A stretch of 64,000 nucleotides of DNA from Diogma glabrata (lineage: Eukaryota; Arthropoda; Insecta; Diptera; Cylindrotomidae), in assembly GCA_963693315.1 (NCBI GenBank), contig OY856186.1, positions 78,180,962 to 78,244,961 on the forward strand. The letters are read 5' to 3'. The position numbers and the translations under genes are program-made. This document shows positions 35,835 through 48,800 of the stretch, one piece after another (within the stretch, counting starts at the first letter, position 1; each line of letters begins with the position of its first letter). The notes beneath the pieces were generated by a model. It was given only the letters and a program-made list of their open reading frames with translations. It searched no databases and was not told the DNA's origin.

Positions 35835-38480
35835 CTATTATTCTCGGGTTAACAATGCTCCTCTATTAAAAGCCGTAGTTTAACCCTAGGAGTCCATACA
35901 AACATTGGACTATTTCTGGTTGATAACGTGACTGACTTATATATTCTTCCTACAAAATTACTCTACTAAGCTAAGTCTCGCGAACTAAATCTAATAGTTG
36001 ACTATAGATCACTAATTCCGAGGCCAGTGCCCATCGAAGATAATCATCAAATTTCTCTTAGAACACCTTTTTCCTATATGGGTTTATTTGAAATCTATTA
36101 AGCCTTTGGCATGTCCATTATCTGCCTATTACCTACCAACACTTTTAGTTTTAAAATCAAAGAAATGTTCGTACATATTCTACTTCCGTTCGTACATTCA
36201 TATATTATATATTTGTGATTAGACCGCTCAATGCAGTAACAACTTTTTATTTACATTATGATGTTTAAATTTGCAATTTCACTTATCGGACATGATTTCC
36301 TGACCCAAACTCCACTCAAAATTCACTACCAATTAGATCCGCTATTTGATATCAGAAATATATGAGGCATAATTTTATAAACGGTATTCTATTTTTGACA
36401 TAATATTATTTACAAAAATATGAACTGAGGCGGCATTGTGGTCTAGAAATTCGAAAATTGATATTTGATATTTTGATATTTTTGTGACGGAGCAACCAAA
36501 CCGGTCGGACAGAGCGGGTCAAGCAATATTTGCTCGACCATCTGAGCACGTCCCCTTGGCAAATTCTTTCATACTCCATATATACTTGGAAATCTATAAT
36601 CCGAAGGTCATTATAACGTATTTGATTGTAATTATTTTATGCTTATTATTTGGTTCAGTTTTATTATTATTTTTTTGAAAATACTTTTTTCGAACATTAA
36701 GAAATTGAGATATAATGAAAAGTATTGAAAGAAAAGTATTTTAATTTTTTTTTTGGTTTCAGAATACTACAAGGGCTGAAACCACGTCAACCAGGACACA
36801 TGATTTTTTTTTGTAGTCTTGAAAAACAAGTGAAACTTCTTTAGGCGCGATGAGAGTAAAATTTCAAGGTTGGGACATACGAAACAAAAATCTGTAACGA
36901 CATACGAGACGAAATGCTGTAACGATAATTAATAATCATAATTTTAGTAAAAAGCATAATATAGAAAGCATAATATAGAAAGTTTATCATTTCGGCTGTA
37001 CATATGGTAATCATTTCTTATTTTTAAAAAAATGGAATAAAATAAAAAATAATAATTGTATGTGTAAAATGTTGATTAAATTTGTCCCAAAACAATGCAA
37101 TAGTAAAATTATTATTAAAATGATTTCAAAAATAAAGATTAACATTCAAATTAAAGATCAACGAATATCATTTTCCTGCAGTAAAGGCCAGACAAAAATA
37201 TTTAAAGGAGCGATTTTTATTTTGGAAAAATGATTGAAAAAGCAAAAACAGATGATTATGAGATTTGGAAATAAAAAATATGATTTGTGATTATCTTTTT
37301 TTAAATCACTGATTAAAAAGATGCTTTGTATTTTGTTTTATAATTTCCTATCTTGAAAATAACAATCGGTTACGCGTGAGTATGATTATGTGTGGGTAAA
37401 TAAATATATGAGTGCTCAGATCATTGTAGTTATAATTCTATTTACTACCCGTCTTTTATACGCTTTTTGGAAAAATATTTATCGGCGCATTGCGGGATCA
37501 ATTTTTTTGATTTGTGAATTTTGTGTGAAACTTCTGAATTGAATGTATACATAATATAATTCCGTATCCATGCCAATAAAATATAAACATCCACGTTGAA
37601 ATTAATAAAATTTTGAACAGTATTGTATGTCATTCATTATACACTTAATTTTAATATTTATCAAAATGTTTGAATAGAATTCGAATTTCGCTGTCTAAAC
37701 GTTAAGAAGTTTCACTTCAGATATGTGCATCTTGTCCACACAACTCAATTTTTTTAAAATGAAAAGTGTTGTTATACATGCACAACAACGTGCATACAAA
37801 ACAACATGCATATACACAACAACATGCGTTCCGAGGTGTTGATGAACGCCTTTTTAAGCTTTTATGGATTGAACATAGATCCTGCAGTTTAAAACTCGCC
37901 CATTACTAGCCAGTTTTTACATATATAGCTCCGTTGACACCCAAACATAATCACAATTACTGGCATTGAATATATTGCTGTTTCTTAGATTTCGATATAC
38001 AATAAATTTTGTAAATTATCCATGCACTAAATTTCCTCCAAAACGTAAATTCGAATATTTTTTCAAAGACGTTGTAATGGGTAATCTTAGTTATTTGTAA
38101 GGAAGTTTACACGATTGAGCTTAAGCGGATTGCTGGAGAGTCAACAGCTATAGTATGATATTAATTCATTCTAGTTGAATCTTTTTAGTCATGTTTGTGC
38201 AAAAAATTACATAAATAAAATAAATTTTTGTGAAAATTTCTTGATTGATTTCTGAATTAATTATATCTAATAAATATATAGCGAATGACAAATTGTCTTA
38301 ACACAATATTTTAACCACGAGATTTGCGAAAGAATTCGCGTGAGCGAAATGAAATAATAGTTGACAAAACTGTCATGTATTGAAAAAACCAAAGTATTGA
38401 ATTCATGAGCCAAAAGTGAAATTCTTAAAACCACTATTTTTGGCATTTCTCGACGTTTTAGGACCTACTGATTCTAAAAA
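35835..38480. other. Intergenic stretch without a recognisable gene
   Basis: AT-rich. A three-fold CAACAACATGCAT-like motif occurs at 37785-37830. The frame at 36484-36678 has no family resemblance. Confidence 0.5.
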
Positions 38481-38489
38481 AGCAAAAAA

Positions 38490-38640
38490 AAACGTATGTC
38501 TGTCTGCCGGCCGACCGGCCGTCACAACCGATGAAATCTAGAAAACGGCTGAAGGGATTTTAAAGATTTTGATTTCTAAAAATAGAAAGGACGATATGTT
38601 CGATAACCGTATCGGAAGTGTGTCAGAAAAATCGTCAAAA
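38490..38640. repeat. Fragment of a dispersed GTCTGTCTGCCGGCC-type repeat
   Basis: GTATGTCTGTCTGCCGGCCG then GACCGGCCGTCACAACCGAT followed by GAAAACGGCTGAAGGGATTT resembles interspersed repeats common in insect genomes, often parts of transposon ends. No partner end is seen in the window. Confidence 0.4.
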
Positions 38641-38804
38641 AACGTTTCTAAATTTCGAATTAATTTAAAACTTATTAATGGCATTTAAGGTTTGAGATTC
38701 AGATCGACAGTGGTTCTCCAGTAACGATCTTAAGCAAAAATGATAAATTGAAGTATTTCCAAATGATGAACTACATAAAACAACTACAAGATTGGTGAGA
38801 TATT

Positions 38805-39850
38805 GTGGTTACGAAATGGTTGTACTTGGTTATTTTAGCATGTTTGTGCATACTTGGTAATGAGTGTAGAGAATTCCAAATATTTGTTGTAAAATTAAAT
38901 CACAAAACAGTAATGGGCTGCGTTTTCCATTCAGATCACAATAATCAACAAATGTCTAACATTAAGCGCACAACACCAGAATTAAAAGAAAAATGTGTGG
39001 CTGAATTGTTGAAAAACCAATGGGCAAGATCAAAAACATACAGACCAATTTTCATAAAAACAAGTAAAACGCCGTTTGCATTACGAGATGCAATAGAAAC
39101 AGAACTGGTTGAATTGGAGAGAAATGAAGTTTTTCTAAAAGTGAAAATTCTAATTATTATAATTTATTTAAAAAAAAGGGGAATTGTGACACTTGGTACA
39201 CATCAAGGTCTCTATCACCGAACCAGATCGATGTGACGGCATTGCATCAGATTCAGCTAAATGGCAAAAAGAAATCAAACAAATTTTGAAAGATATCGAT
39301 GGTGTATCGGTATTTCTCGTTGACATAAATGAAAAAATTGCGACCACACATGATAATGCTCTTTTACTATGACTAGAAAACCGCGACTAAACATATACAA
39401 TATGCAAGTAAATTTGGAGAAATTTCAGTTTATGCTACCTAAAATTGAGCATTGTAGTTACAAGATCGATCATAGGGGAATACACAAAACGAAGGACAAA
39501 ATACACAAATATCTGAACCAAAAAATAAAGACGAAATTCAAGTATTCGTGTGATTAGTAAATTATTACAGGAGATTTCTGAAAGATCTCAGCACAATTTT
39601 GTATCCGCTGAATAACTAACTTGAAGATAACATTCAATTTCATTGGAATAAAGACTGCAAAAACGATTTCCATTATACAACAATACAAATAAAAATAAAA
39701 ATACATCTAGCACACTACGATCCCAAATTACCACTAGTTCTGACAGAAGACGGAGGTCTGGTGGAGGTTGGAACCGTGATCAGTCATATAAATCTACATG
39801 GCTTCGCAAATACTAATCGAAAGTTTCATTATAATGATTAGAGCTTGCAA
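38805..39850 (+). pseudogene. Ty3/Gypsy pol relic (RT to RNase H)
   Basis: The plus strand carries SKTPFALRDAIETELVELER (about 39065-39120), the start of a Gypsy RT domain. A block follows around 39270-39330 (WQKEIKQIL-DIDGVSVFLVDI, where the catalytic-type box has decayed). Next is NLEKFQFMLPKIEHCSYKID and GIHKTKDKIHKYL (about 39410-39510), then after further breaks LAHYDPKLPLVLTEDGG (about 39705-39760), the usual opening of RNase H. The order is right for Ty3/Gypsy, but four or more frame changes and stops occur. A possible further RNase H trace (VVNDHLKFKYFVG) lies near 41055-41095. The first ~85 codons from 38805 are the pre-RT part; the hydrophobic start resembles a signal peptide, probably by chance. 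Confidence 0.78.
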
Positions 39851-40669
39851 AACCAGTTTCAGGAAAACCAGCCAAAAATGTGCATCTAAAAATACCGTTT
39901 TTTCCCAATCAAAACCGGTTTTAAAAACAAATATATTTTAGTAATTCATACAGTGAAATTCGTAAAGTGTGCATTTATTACGTAAAATCATGTTCACACG
40001 ACTTTTTTGTTCTCTCCAAGTAACCTATTTTAAGGTATTATATTCGGATATTACACAAGGATATTGGTTATCAATTATCATATATTGGTTAAAAAAAGTG
40101 TTGGAGCTAAGTATATATAAACAGAGAACAGAGAAACAATAATACTAATTTGATCAAGTAAGTTTTGTAATTTTATTCAAATTTAAGCTTTAAAAATTTA
40201 TGAAGTTTTTACTATGACAACCACCAAATTTCATACCAAAAAATAGGTTACTTTGATTAAAAAGATTGAAAAATTGATAATATAATTGATGTATGATGGT
40301 GAAGTTTCGATAGTCGAATAATCTGATATAGAAGGTTCGAATTTTCTTAGCTACTTGAGTTTAGTTACTCAAAACAATTTCTAATTAATTCGGTAAAGAA
40401 GTCTAAAATCATTTAAATTTCCTTCCTCTAATAGCCTTAACGATGAACCTTGTTGATTTCTATTTTTAATTTCTATAATTAAAGGTATGTTTCGTCTATG
40501 CCGTTATTGGCATAATTTGACGGTAAATTACGAAATTACTTTTAAAATAACTTATTAGAACGTAATACTTAAAATATCATAAGATAAATTGCAAATCTAA
40601 ATTTTATTTATACACACATTTTTTCTTCCAAAGTGGTGAATAAGAATATGTACAGTCACAATTAGCTAA

Positions 40670-41010
40670 TATCACTCGCACCTCAAATCCCGTAACTTTG
40701 ATAGGTTCGTTTTGTTTAGCGGGCAGGATCAGTTTTTGTTGCTTTGTAATTTTTTTTCTACGGGTGTAATAATTCCGCGCATTCCAGTCTTAATTCCGCG
40801 CACTCCACTCCTGGCAATAACTGTGAGATAAAACAGAGGAGCTGGCGGGTTAATTCTATTCAGTCAACGGCAGCATCCACAATCTTGGTTATGAAATATT
40901 CCTTGATGATAGCATGTTATTGCTTCCTAGAAGAAACAATCCCTCGTATAAAACTATATTATTTTATTGTTGGATTTATTGTTCAGTAATTCTAACGACA
41001 CCAAATGTTT
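40670..41010 (-). repeat. Dispersed repeat R23, copy C (partial)
   Basis: Shares GGTTCGTTTTGTTTAGCGGG-like and ATTCCGCGCATTCCAGTC blocks with copy B, and the GTGAGAT-AAC and TTCAGTCAACGGCAGCA blocks. AATTCCGCGCA occurs twice here as a small local duplication. Confidence 0.5.
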
Positions 41011-43360
41011 TATTTAAGAAAAATGTAGACAGAGATACAAATAAACACGCGAAGTGTCTGTCGTAAACGATCATTTGAAATTCAAATATTTTGTGGGAGC
41101 TCAGAAGAGATAAGTTTATCCGTGATGCATTTTAACGAAAATGCAATAATGCAAAAACTTCAAACAAATTTTGTATTTATAACAAACGAAAAATCTGGAA
41201 GAATTTTCGACACTTGAAAACGCGGTGGTATATAATATTGTTTATACCGCCGTAGCCAAAGGTAATCTACCACTATTTTAAGCTAGACGTCTTCACACTT
41301 TCAGGTTTGAAAGTACTCGTGTTGCATTCATTAGATTTACATTCACGGATGTCACCTACTCACAGATGATAAGTGATCTTTGGATTATGTAGATATATTA
41401 ATAGAATGTAAAAATTTCAAGATTTATGGAGAAGATAAACTCGAGTTGGTCGACATTTGCACTCTTATAAGCAGAAAAGTTTATTACGTTAATTATTATT
41501 AACTATAACAATTAGCAAAAGATGGCAGATTTATAATTAAGAGATTATGACTTCAACATACCGGAAGCTATATACCAGAAAGCTGCCAATACAATCTCTT
41601 AATGTGCGCTTGTACAACAATATCACTAATAAGGGGTTGTATGTGGCATAACAACAAATTCAAATTATCAACGATTGGAAAAGGGTGGCTGATTTATAAT
41701 TAAGAGATTATTGATGTTTTGCTAGTCGTCGACCAATTCGCAAACGTTCTCAATCCAGAACAAATTAAATTGGAAGATCTGTGAATTGGACGTCATTTAT
41801 TTTTTGAGTGAACCATGGTAGGACGTATTCAAGAAATGTCTCTAGATGTTGATTACCTCATCCGACAGCAATAGGAAATTTAACTGATTAACAAAGAAAA
41901 ATTTTGCGGACACAAAACACCGGACACTAGAGTTGCACATGGAAGATTTGTTTAAAGCCTAGTTCCAAACTGCCTTGTTTTGAAAATATACTTAAGATGC
42001 CACTGGGATTAAAAAGAATTCATTTGAGAGTATAATCGACTTGAACTTAGCGAAGAATTCCATTATAATAAAGTTGCTACAAGGAATGTTAATTTCTACT
42101 TACCTAAAATGTTATACATAATTCAAAATTCTGGTTATGTTTCAATAAATAGCAATCATGCAAGATCATTAAACAATTTATTAGATTTTGAATTGATTAT
42201 CAAGTGTATCAAATGAAAATGGTCATCAAGTATTCCAAATCTATAGCAAAGTTTATTGAGTAGTATGGAGAAATAAAAACAAAGAAGCGGGCCGAGAATA
42301 AAAGCATTAAAATCTAGTTCATCGCATGGCACCCAGTAAAAACAAAATAAGATGAAAGTCCCAGAATTGCACTTTACCAAAAATATGTCGTCATATTCAA
42401 GAATATTGAAGGCAGTCATATATGATGAGTTGTTCCATTTGGTGCAACGAATACAACGTTCTGGATTTTAAAAAACAAATCTTCCTACGAAATGCAATTT
42501 CTTATAAACAATAAAGTGAATAGATAAAATAGGGAGATAAAATGTTTGGATTTGATGGATATTTGCAATAAACCATTGAAAAATAACCTAGACAGTCGCG
42601 TCTAATGTACACACAGCATTAAAAATACGGATTTGCCGGATGCAAAAATTTGTATTGGAATTGGACCAATGGATAATGTTTTCGATATTCCCAAAAATCA
42701 TGCAATCTAAATCGATAGTAAGCTTGCCTACCGCCTGTTATTCACAAAGTTTCTCGACTTGTTGGTTATAATGAGTAAATTTTCCTATTCGTACCTCCAC
42801 ACCAAGGTCGTTTACGTCGAACTTTTAAAGAATGTACCATGTAATTCGTTTTGGTCGTACTTCGACCATGGCCGTACTTTGACCATGGCCGACCATGACT
42901 AATAAGTGTTCAAAACAGTAACAAATCGCAGCAACAAAATAAGACCCTGAATAATGGCGGTTTTGTGTTATGAAAAAAAAACACAATTAAGGCTCTGTGA
43001 CATCTCTAAATGACGTTGAATTGTGAAGAATTCTGCAAGCGAAATATAGCTCCAACACAAAAATTATTCAAAATATTCTTGATTCTTAAATCTTATGGTT
43101 CAAGGTGTGTGGCATGTTAAAAATATGTAAAAATAAATTAACTACTAAACTAATTATTGCATATCATAGAAATTAAATATAATTTCATCGTACACTGTAC
43201 ACCTTTCGATGTACTCTTGCTATAACCACACTCACAGTTTTGCAATAATATATACATGTTCGGTATATTCGTAGTAAATTTATTAATAAAATTATTTTGT
43301 CTTTGCTTTTACTTTAATATAACTCATCTGATCCTACAAATTTCAATCAATTACAGGGTT
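41011..43360. other. Stretch with possible retroelement traces
   Basis: GATTTATAATTAAGAGATTA occurs twice (about 41529 and 41691). A short motif CCATGGCCG repeats near 42880. Frames are fragmentary and no domain could be named with confidence beyond the possible RNase H trace at 41055-41095. Confidence 0.35.
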
Positions 43361-45850
43361 CCTATTTGAGTTTTGAACAATGGATCTTTTATGACTCATT
43401 GAAGGATAAAAACTCGATCACAACAAAACACATCAACACAAGGTACACGATTATGTTGAGAATTAGAACAACAAAAAATTGTGCGTGTATAATATTGAAC
43501 AGAGAAGATAATAGGAAAATCTATCCATTAAAAGTATTAAACACATAACCGGAATTTAAACATTGGTAGTTTTAAGATAGTTGCGAATTGTATGATACCG
43601 AAGATGTATAAAACTATGCAATCGTGTAACACGATTATACTACACACCAAAATTAGATTGCATTTTTTTGCAAAATAATAAATGATTTCCTATAAAAACG
43701 CCATAAAAATCAAAAACTCGGCTACTACCATTCCACAACCTACAAATCCTTATCTCCATATAAAAATAAACAAATACAACTGCTATCATAAACTTTATAA
43801 ATATTAAATAATTAACGGAATTGCTTTATAAATAAATAATTTATAATGTTCTTAGTATTTACGACTACCAATTTCTCACTTTAGTTCTAAATCACATTTG
43901 AAATTATTTTAATTGAAATCAGTCAAATTAAAAATCAAGCATCTTGACTATTTTATATTTGAAAAAAAAAAATTACGATATTTAACCATAAATAATGTTT
44001 ATATTATGCAAAATGATTTGATTTCAAAAGATAATTAAAATAAATTATATTAGTAAGGCGATTACGTAATAAAATTTATGACATTTAAAACAAAATTAAA
44101 GAATTAGATTTATTTAAAATTGAATAAGAGTGAAATTATTTTCATAAAAGTTATGGAAGACAAGCAACGTCTTATATTTGTTTTTAATTATCAAAGAGAA
44201 ATGTTAGTCTAATTCTAATAATTTTTAAAAAGTTATTTAGATATTCAGATTATAAATATATATAATTAAACGTTGCCGGTGAATCTCTAAACATTTGTTT
44301 CTAGTGATTAAAAATTTAAAAAAAACAATATCTATTTCCATTATAAATTTTTGTTCCCCTATTTGAGACTTTTCCGATCTTTCTATATTTTTTGTTTTTA
44401 TATTTAAGATTTTATTGCTTAAAAATATAAACCAAAAAGCACCACGTGCAGTATTATCACAAACAATATGTTTTACGTAACGTATTCCTATCTATAATTC
44501 TTAATTCATTTTCATTTGATTTAATTAATTAATTCATTTAATATTTTATTTTTTAAATATTATCACAAAATTGCATAATATCTTTTTTTTTTGTTATTAA
44601 AACAATAGACAATGGGCTAGAAGTTTCGATTTGACTTTTTAGTTTTAGTTTAATTTTAATATTTAATTAAGCTAAAATAAATATATTTTATAAAATATTG
44701 ATTGATTTAGATAAAGAGATTAAGACATTAAAAAATTTTCATAAAATCCATAACTTTAACTTTGTTGTCTGCGTTACTAGAAACGCTTTCTTTTAATGAT
44801 TTCAAATTACAATTATTTATATTTATCTGATTTTGATTTTTTTTAAATAATAATCGTCCAAGTGCAACATACCTCACCCCTTTGGCGAATTTAAAATAAT
44901 GCCAGACTTACAAAAAAAAGTTTTGGAAACAAAAGCTTACTGAAATATTTAACGGGAATTTAAATCAACAGTAAAGTGATTGGAATGTTTTCAACTTACA
45001 GAATCAAATCATTTACATTTACAACAACATCGATGTGCAGTTTGTTGGCAATCAAATGATTTAATATAAAATGTTTAAACGTAGATACACACACATACAA
45101 ATAATATCATTAATCTTAACTGTTGAAAAATTTACAGCTTTTGCATAAACTCTGAAATCTAAATCTAAAGCTGTTTTACAAATCACTGAAAGTTGAATCA
45201 AAAATTGTTTTTTTCTAAATTTTGGTTTGATTATATTTTCAGAGTAAAATGCTCAGTTAGCTGTTAGTCTTGTGTCTCAAATACTATAATTCAAATTAAT
45301 AATAAAATCAATCAAAATTTAAAAACATACAAATAGTCTGCATCTTTAACTTTTCCAGCCCATTTTTTTCATATATGTATGTTGTTAAAAATTACATTGA
45401 AATAAAATTCGATTTTTAAAAAAAAATTCAACTATTTCAAATTACACATTCCCAGCCATGTGAATAATATAATTTAATAATTTATCAATAGAAAAATTTC
45501 ATTGTTATGTTTTTCTTTCAATTTTAAATTTAATTTTTTTAAGAATTTATATAAGTTTATAAAATATATTGATAAACAATGAAAATTTAACTATTTTGTT
45601 TTGCTAATTGAATTTCTTTAAATGGAAAGACAACACAAATTCACTCCAGTCATTTAATTATATTAATAAGAATAATGATGATAATAATAATAAAAGAAAT
45701 TAAAATAATAATAATATTTACGAAAACAAAATAATTTAATTGCGCGTTCACCACACATAATTCGTCAAATGTTTTTGGGTTTATTAGTTTTAGTTTTTTT
45801 TTTCATTGATCAATTATATAAATATCACAATAAAATTAAATTGTATTTAA
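43361..45850. other. AT-rich 3' flank of the membrane-protein gene
   Basis: Long A/T tracts downstream of the minus-strand stop at 45855; the 3' UTR of that gene presumably lies in 45850-45400. No other gene was recognised. Confidence 0.5.
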
Positions 45851-45854
45851 TATT

Positions 45855-48800
45855 TCAGCTATCGGTTTGTGTGTTGGAATTTAAACTTGTAAGCGAATTT
45901 GAACCCAAAACCATTTGTGATGATGATGAAGATAAACTATTATTTGAATTACCGTTACCATTTTTTATATGACTATTATTTTGATTATTTTGTTCATAAC
46001 AGTTTTGCCGATTATACTGTTGCTGATGGTGAGTTTGTAAATTATTTGAAGTTGTTGGTTCTGATGATTTTGAATTACTTATTCGTGACAAAAATTTTGT
46101 GAGTGGATTTGCTTTTGATTTTGATTGTTGATTAGTTGATGTTGTATTTGTTGTTGCTATTGATGTTATAGAACGTTGACTACTGAGATTACATGATGAT
46201 GTTGATGATGATGTAAATAAATTATACGATGATTCTGGAATATCAAAAGCTGTCTTATTTGGCGGTGCTTTAATATAAGTTCGAGTTATCTCTGTTTGCT
46301 ATAAAATAGAATAATGTAAACAAAAGTTTAATGGATAAATAGATTATTTATACTTACTTGGTATGATGTTCTAATTTGCAAATTTCTATCATTACCCCAT
46401 TCACCATCAGATAATGGAACGTGATGTGGACAACTAATAACATCATTTGTTGGATGATTTAAATTTTGATAACTTTTAACTTGCCGGCCTGCGATGATAT
46501 TTGATGATATATCACGTGCTTGCAATACAGTTGTATCAGATCGTATTCGACAACTCATATGACCTCTTAAATTATATGATAGTAAAATATTTACGTAACC
46601 TTAAAAAATGAATTCAAAAAATTTACCTATTATCTCTAGCAGGTGGAGAACTATACGAGCTGCGTGCTGGAATGCCAAGCCGCTCCATTCCAGCGCAGCC
46701 AGGTGTCTGTACTGAGAGCATCTGTAAAAGAAAATATACAATTAAAAAAGAATTCAATTAAATATTTCTAATCTAAAGAACAACAACTTGTCTAGTAAAA
46801 TCATATTTCGCTTGCTGATATTCGGTTTTTGGAACTATAGAGTTTTGAACAATAACGAAAGATACAAAAGACGATTTTATTAATCAACTTATTTTTATTT
46901 AAACAAATTCTTTAACAAATTTACCGTAAAACATCTTTCAGTAAATACAACTACTACACTGACCATCTATAACTTTTCTTTATTCCTCAAGGCCTAGAAT
47001 TAGTTAATAAAGTAATATAGTTTGAACTCGATCTTTTACTCACTCCAAACTCTGCTGTCTTGTATCTATTTATACCAGACTAAGAATAAAGTGATTGTAG
47101 TCTAGATTGACAGTAATTTTGGTGACTCACCCGTCTGAATCAAATCAAGAAATACAGTTCGAACCAAAGTACCAAATATATTGAACTCATTTGATTGAAA
47201 AAGGATCTTTATGGAGGTGGAAGTGAAGTGGTAAATGCAGTGAAAGCGTGCAACAAAAACTTTTTTCCAATATTTCACAACAGTTTCCGAGCTCGATTTT
47301 CGTGTCTTCAATAACAAAAGGTAAAGATGAAACCATCAAATTTCATGACAATGTGAAAGGAAACATGCCGTTGACCCATCATAAGGTAGCAGTAACCTAA
47401 TTTTTTTCAATGTAGGATAAAGCTGTAACCTCCAGGTTGAACCTCAAACTGAATTGAGTTCATAATAGCGAAAAAGAATTTTTAGCACAGTCAACCCGTT
47501 CCAGGATGTAACAACAATGGAATCATTATAAAAATAAACTCAGGAACTATAAAAAAATTTACGTAATCTCACATAAAAAAAACCTAACGTGCATTTTGGG
47601 AAACTAAAGGAATTCCTGAAGGTACAACTGAAGTTAAACAGCACAATTCAGTCAGTTCTGAAAATTCTCCCTGAAACTCAAAACAACTCAGACCTGGTCA
47701 TTTGATATCTGAACTCGACAATGAATAGTTTACATGTCCCCTAGAGGCTGAAAATAACGGCTAAAGCCATACCGTTTCTATCTCCATATTAACTATGCTA
47801 AAAGAATAAATGGAAAACACTATATTGACAATCTAGACTGAGACATAAAATAAATCTGCGTGCTAGGAATAAACTCTTCCAAAACAAAACTGGTTATTTT
47901 CACTTGCCCGATCCTGCTAGAATAATCAGCAGCTTAATATCAATAACTCAAAAATAAAGCACCCATAATGCTTTACTCATGTAAGAAAGTATTAGATGCA
48001 AATTGGGACTGGCACATCCATAGATGGAAACCAAAGATTTTTTTCAGTTGGTTCGGTTTTGGTTTAATAACAAAGTTTTATTATGGTTTTTGGTTTGGTC
48101 TCGGTTTCTTGATATTTCAAAACTTGGTTTTGGTTTGGTTTTGGTTTAAAGCAGGGCTGCGGAATCGGAGTCGATGAGTCAGAGTCGGGACGAATTTTCA
48201 AGTAACTGCAGCCGGAGTCGCAGTCGGAAAAATATTTAAAAAATTTGTCGACTCCGACTCCTATTTGAAAATTATATTCTTTTTTTTTTTGTTTTCTTCG
48301 GTATAGTTTTTTTTTTCTTCTACGCATAAAACAGAATTATAAATTATTTTATTAGTATTCATTACGTCAGTGTTGCCCCGCAGTCACTCACTCTCTAGTG
48401 AACTGACGGTAATTTTTGAATTATTCCAGACTCTAAACCAGCTTTACGTTTGAGCCTATATATCATCACTTGTCTAATTAATGTATTATATATCTTGAGT
48501 TTTGTGTTATTTGAAGCATACGATGATTTAAGAAGAGGTTTAATCGAGCCGTTGTTTCAGTCAAGCTTCGATTACAAATATTAAAAGGATTCAACTCCCT
48601 TGTTTCCTTTTTCGCCGCACATCAAATCTTTTTTCTCAACCGCTCTTGAAAAAATCATATATTTGATTTTACCATAATTTTTTTGCGGACCAAATTGTCT
48701 ATCGCCGTCCCAAGCGACTTGAAATCTCACTTCTCAAAGATCCACTTCTGCCAAGGATGACAATATCATCAGCGTAGGAATCATATGGACTGATTTCAAT

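Noticed and set aside
38805..39236. Possible secreted protein of 143 residues
   Set aside because: Its second half is a Gypsy pre-RT segment, and pol motifs follow downstream; the hydrophobic start is taken as chance.
45769..46102. Plus-strand frames over the membrane-protein last exon
   Set aside because: They are antisense shadows of the Ser/Asn/Gln-rich coding exon on the minus strand.
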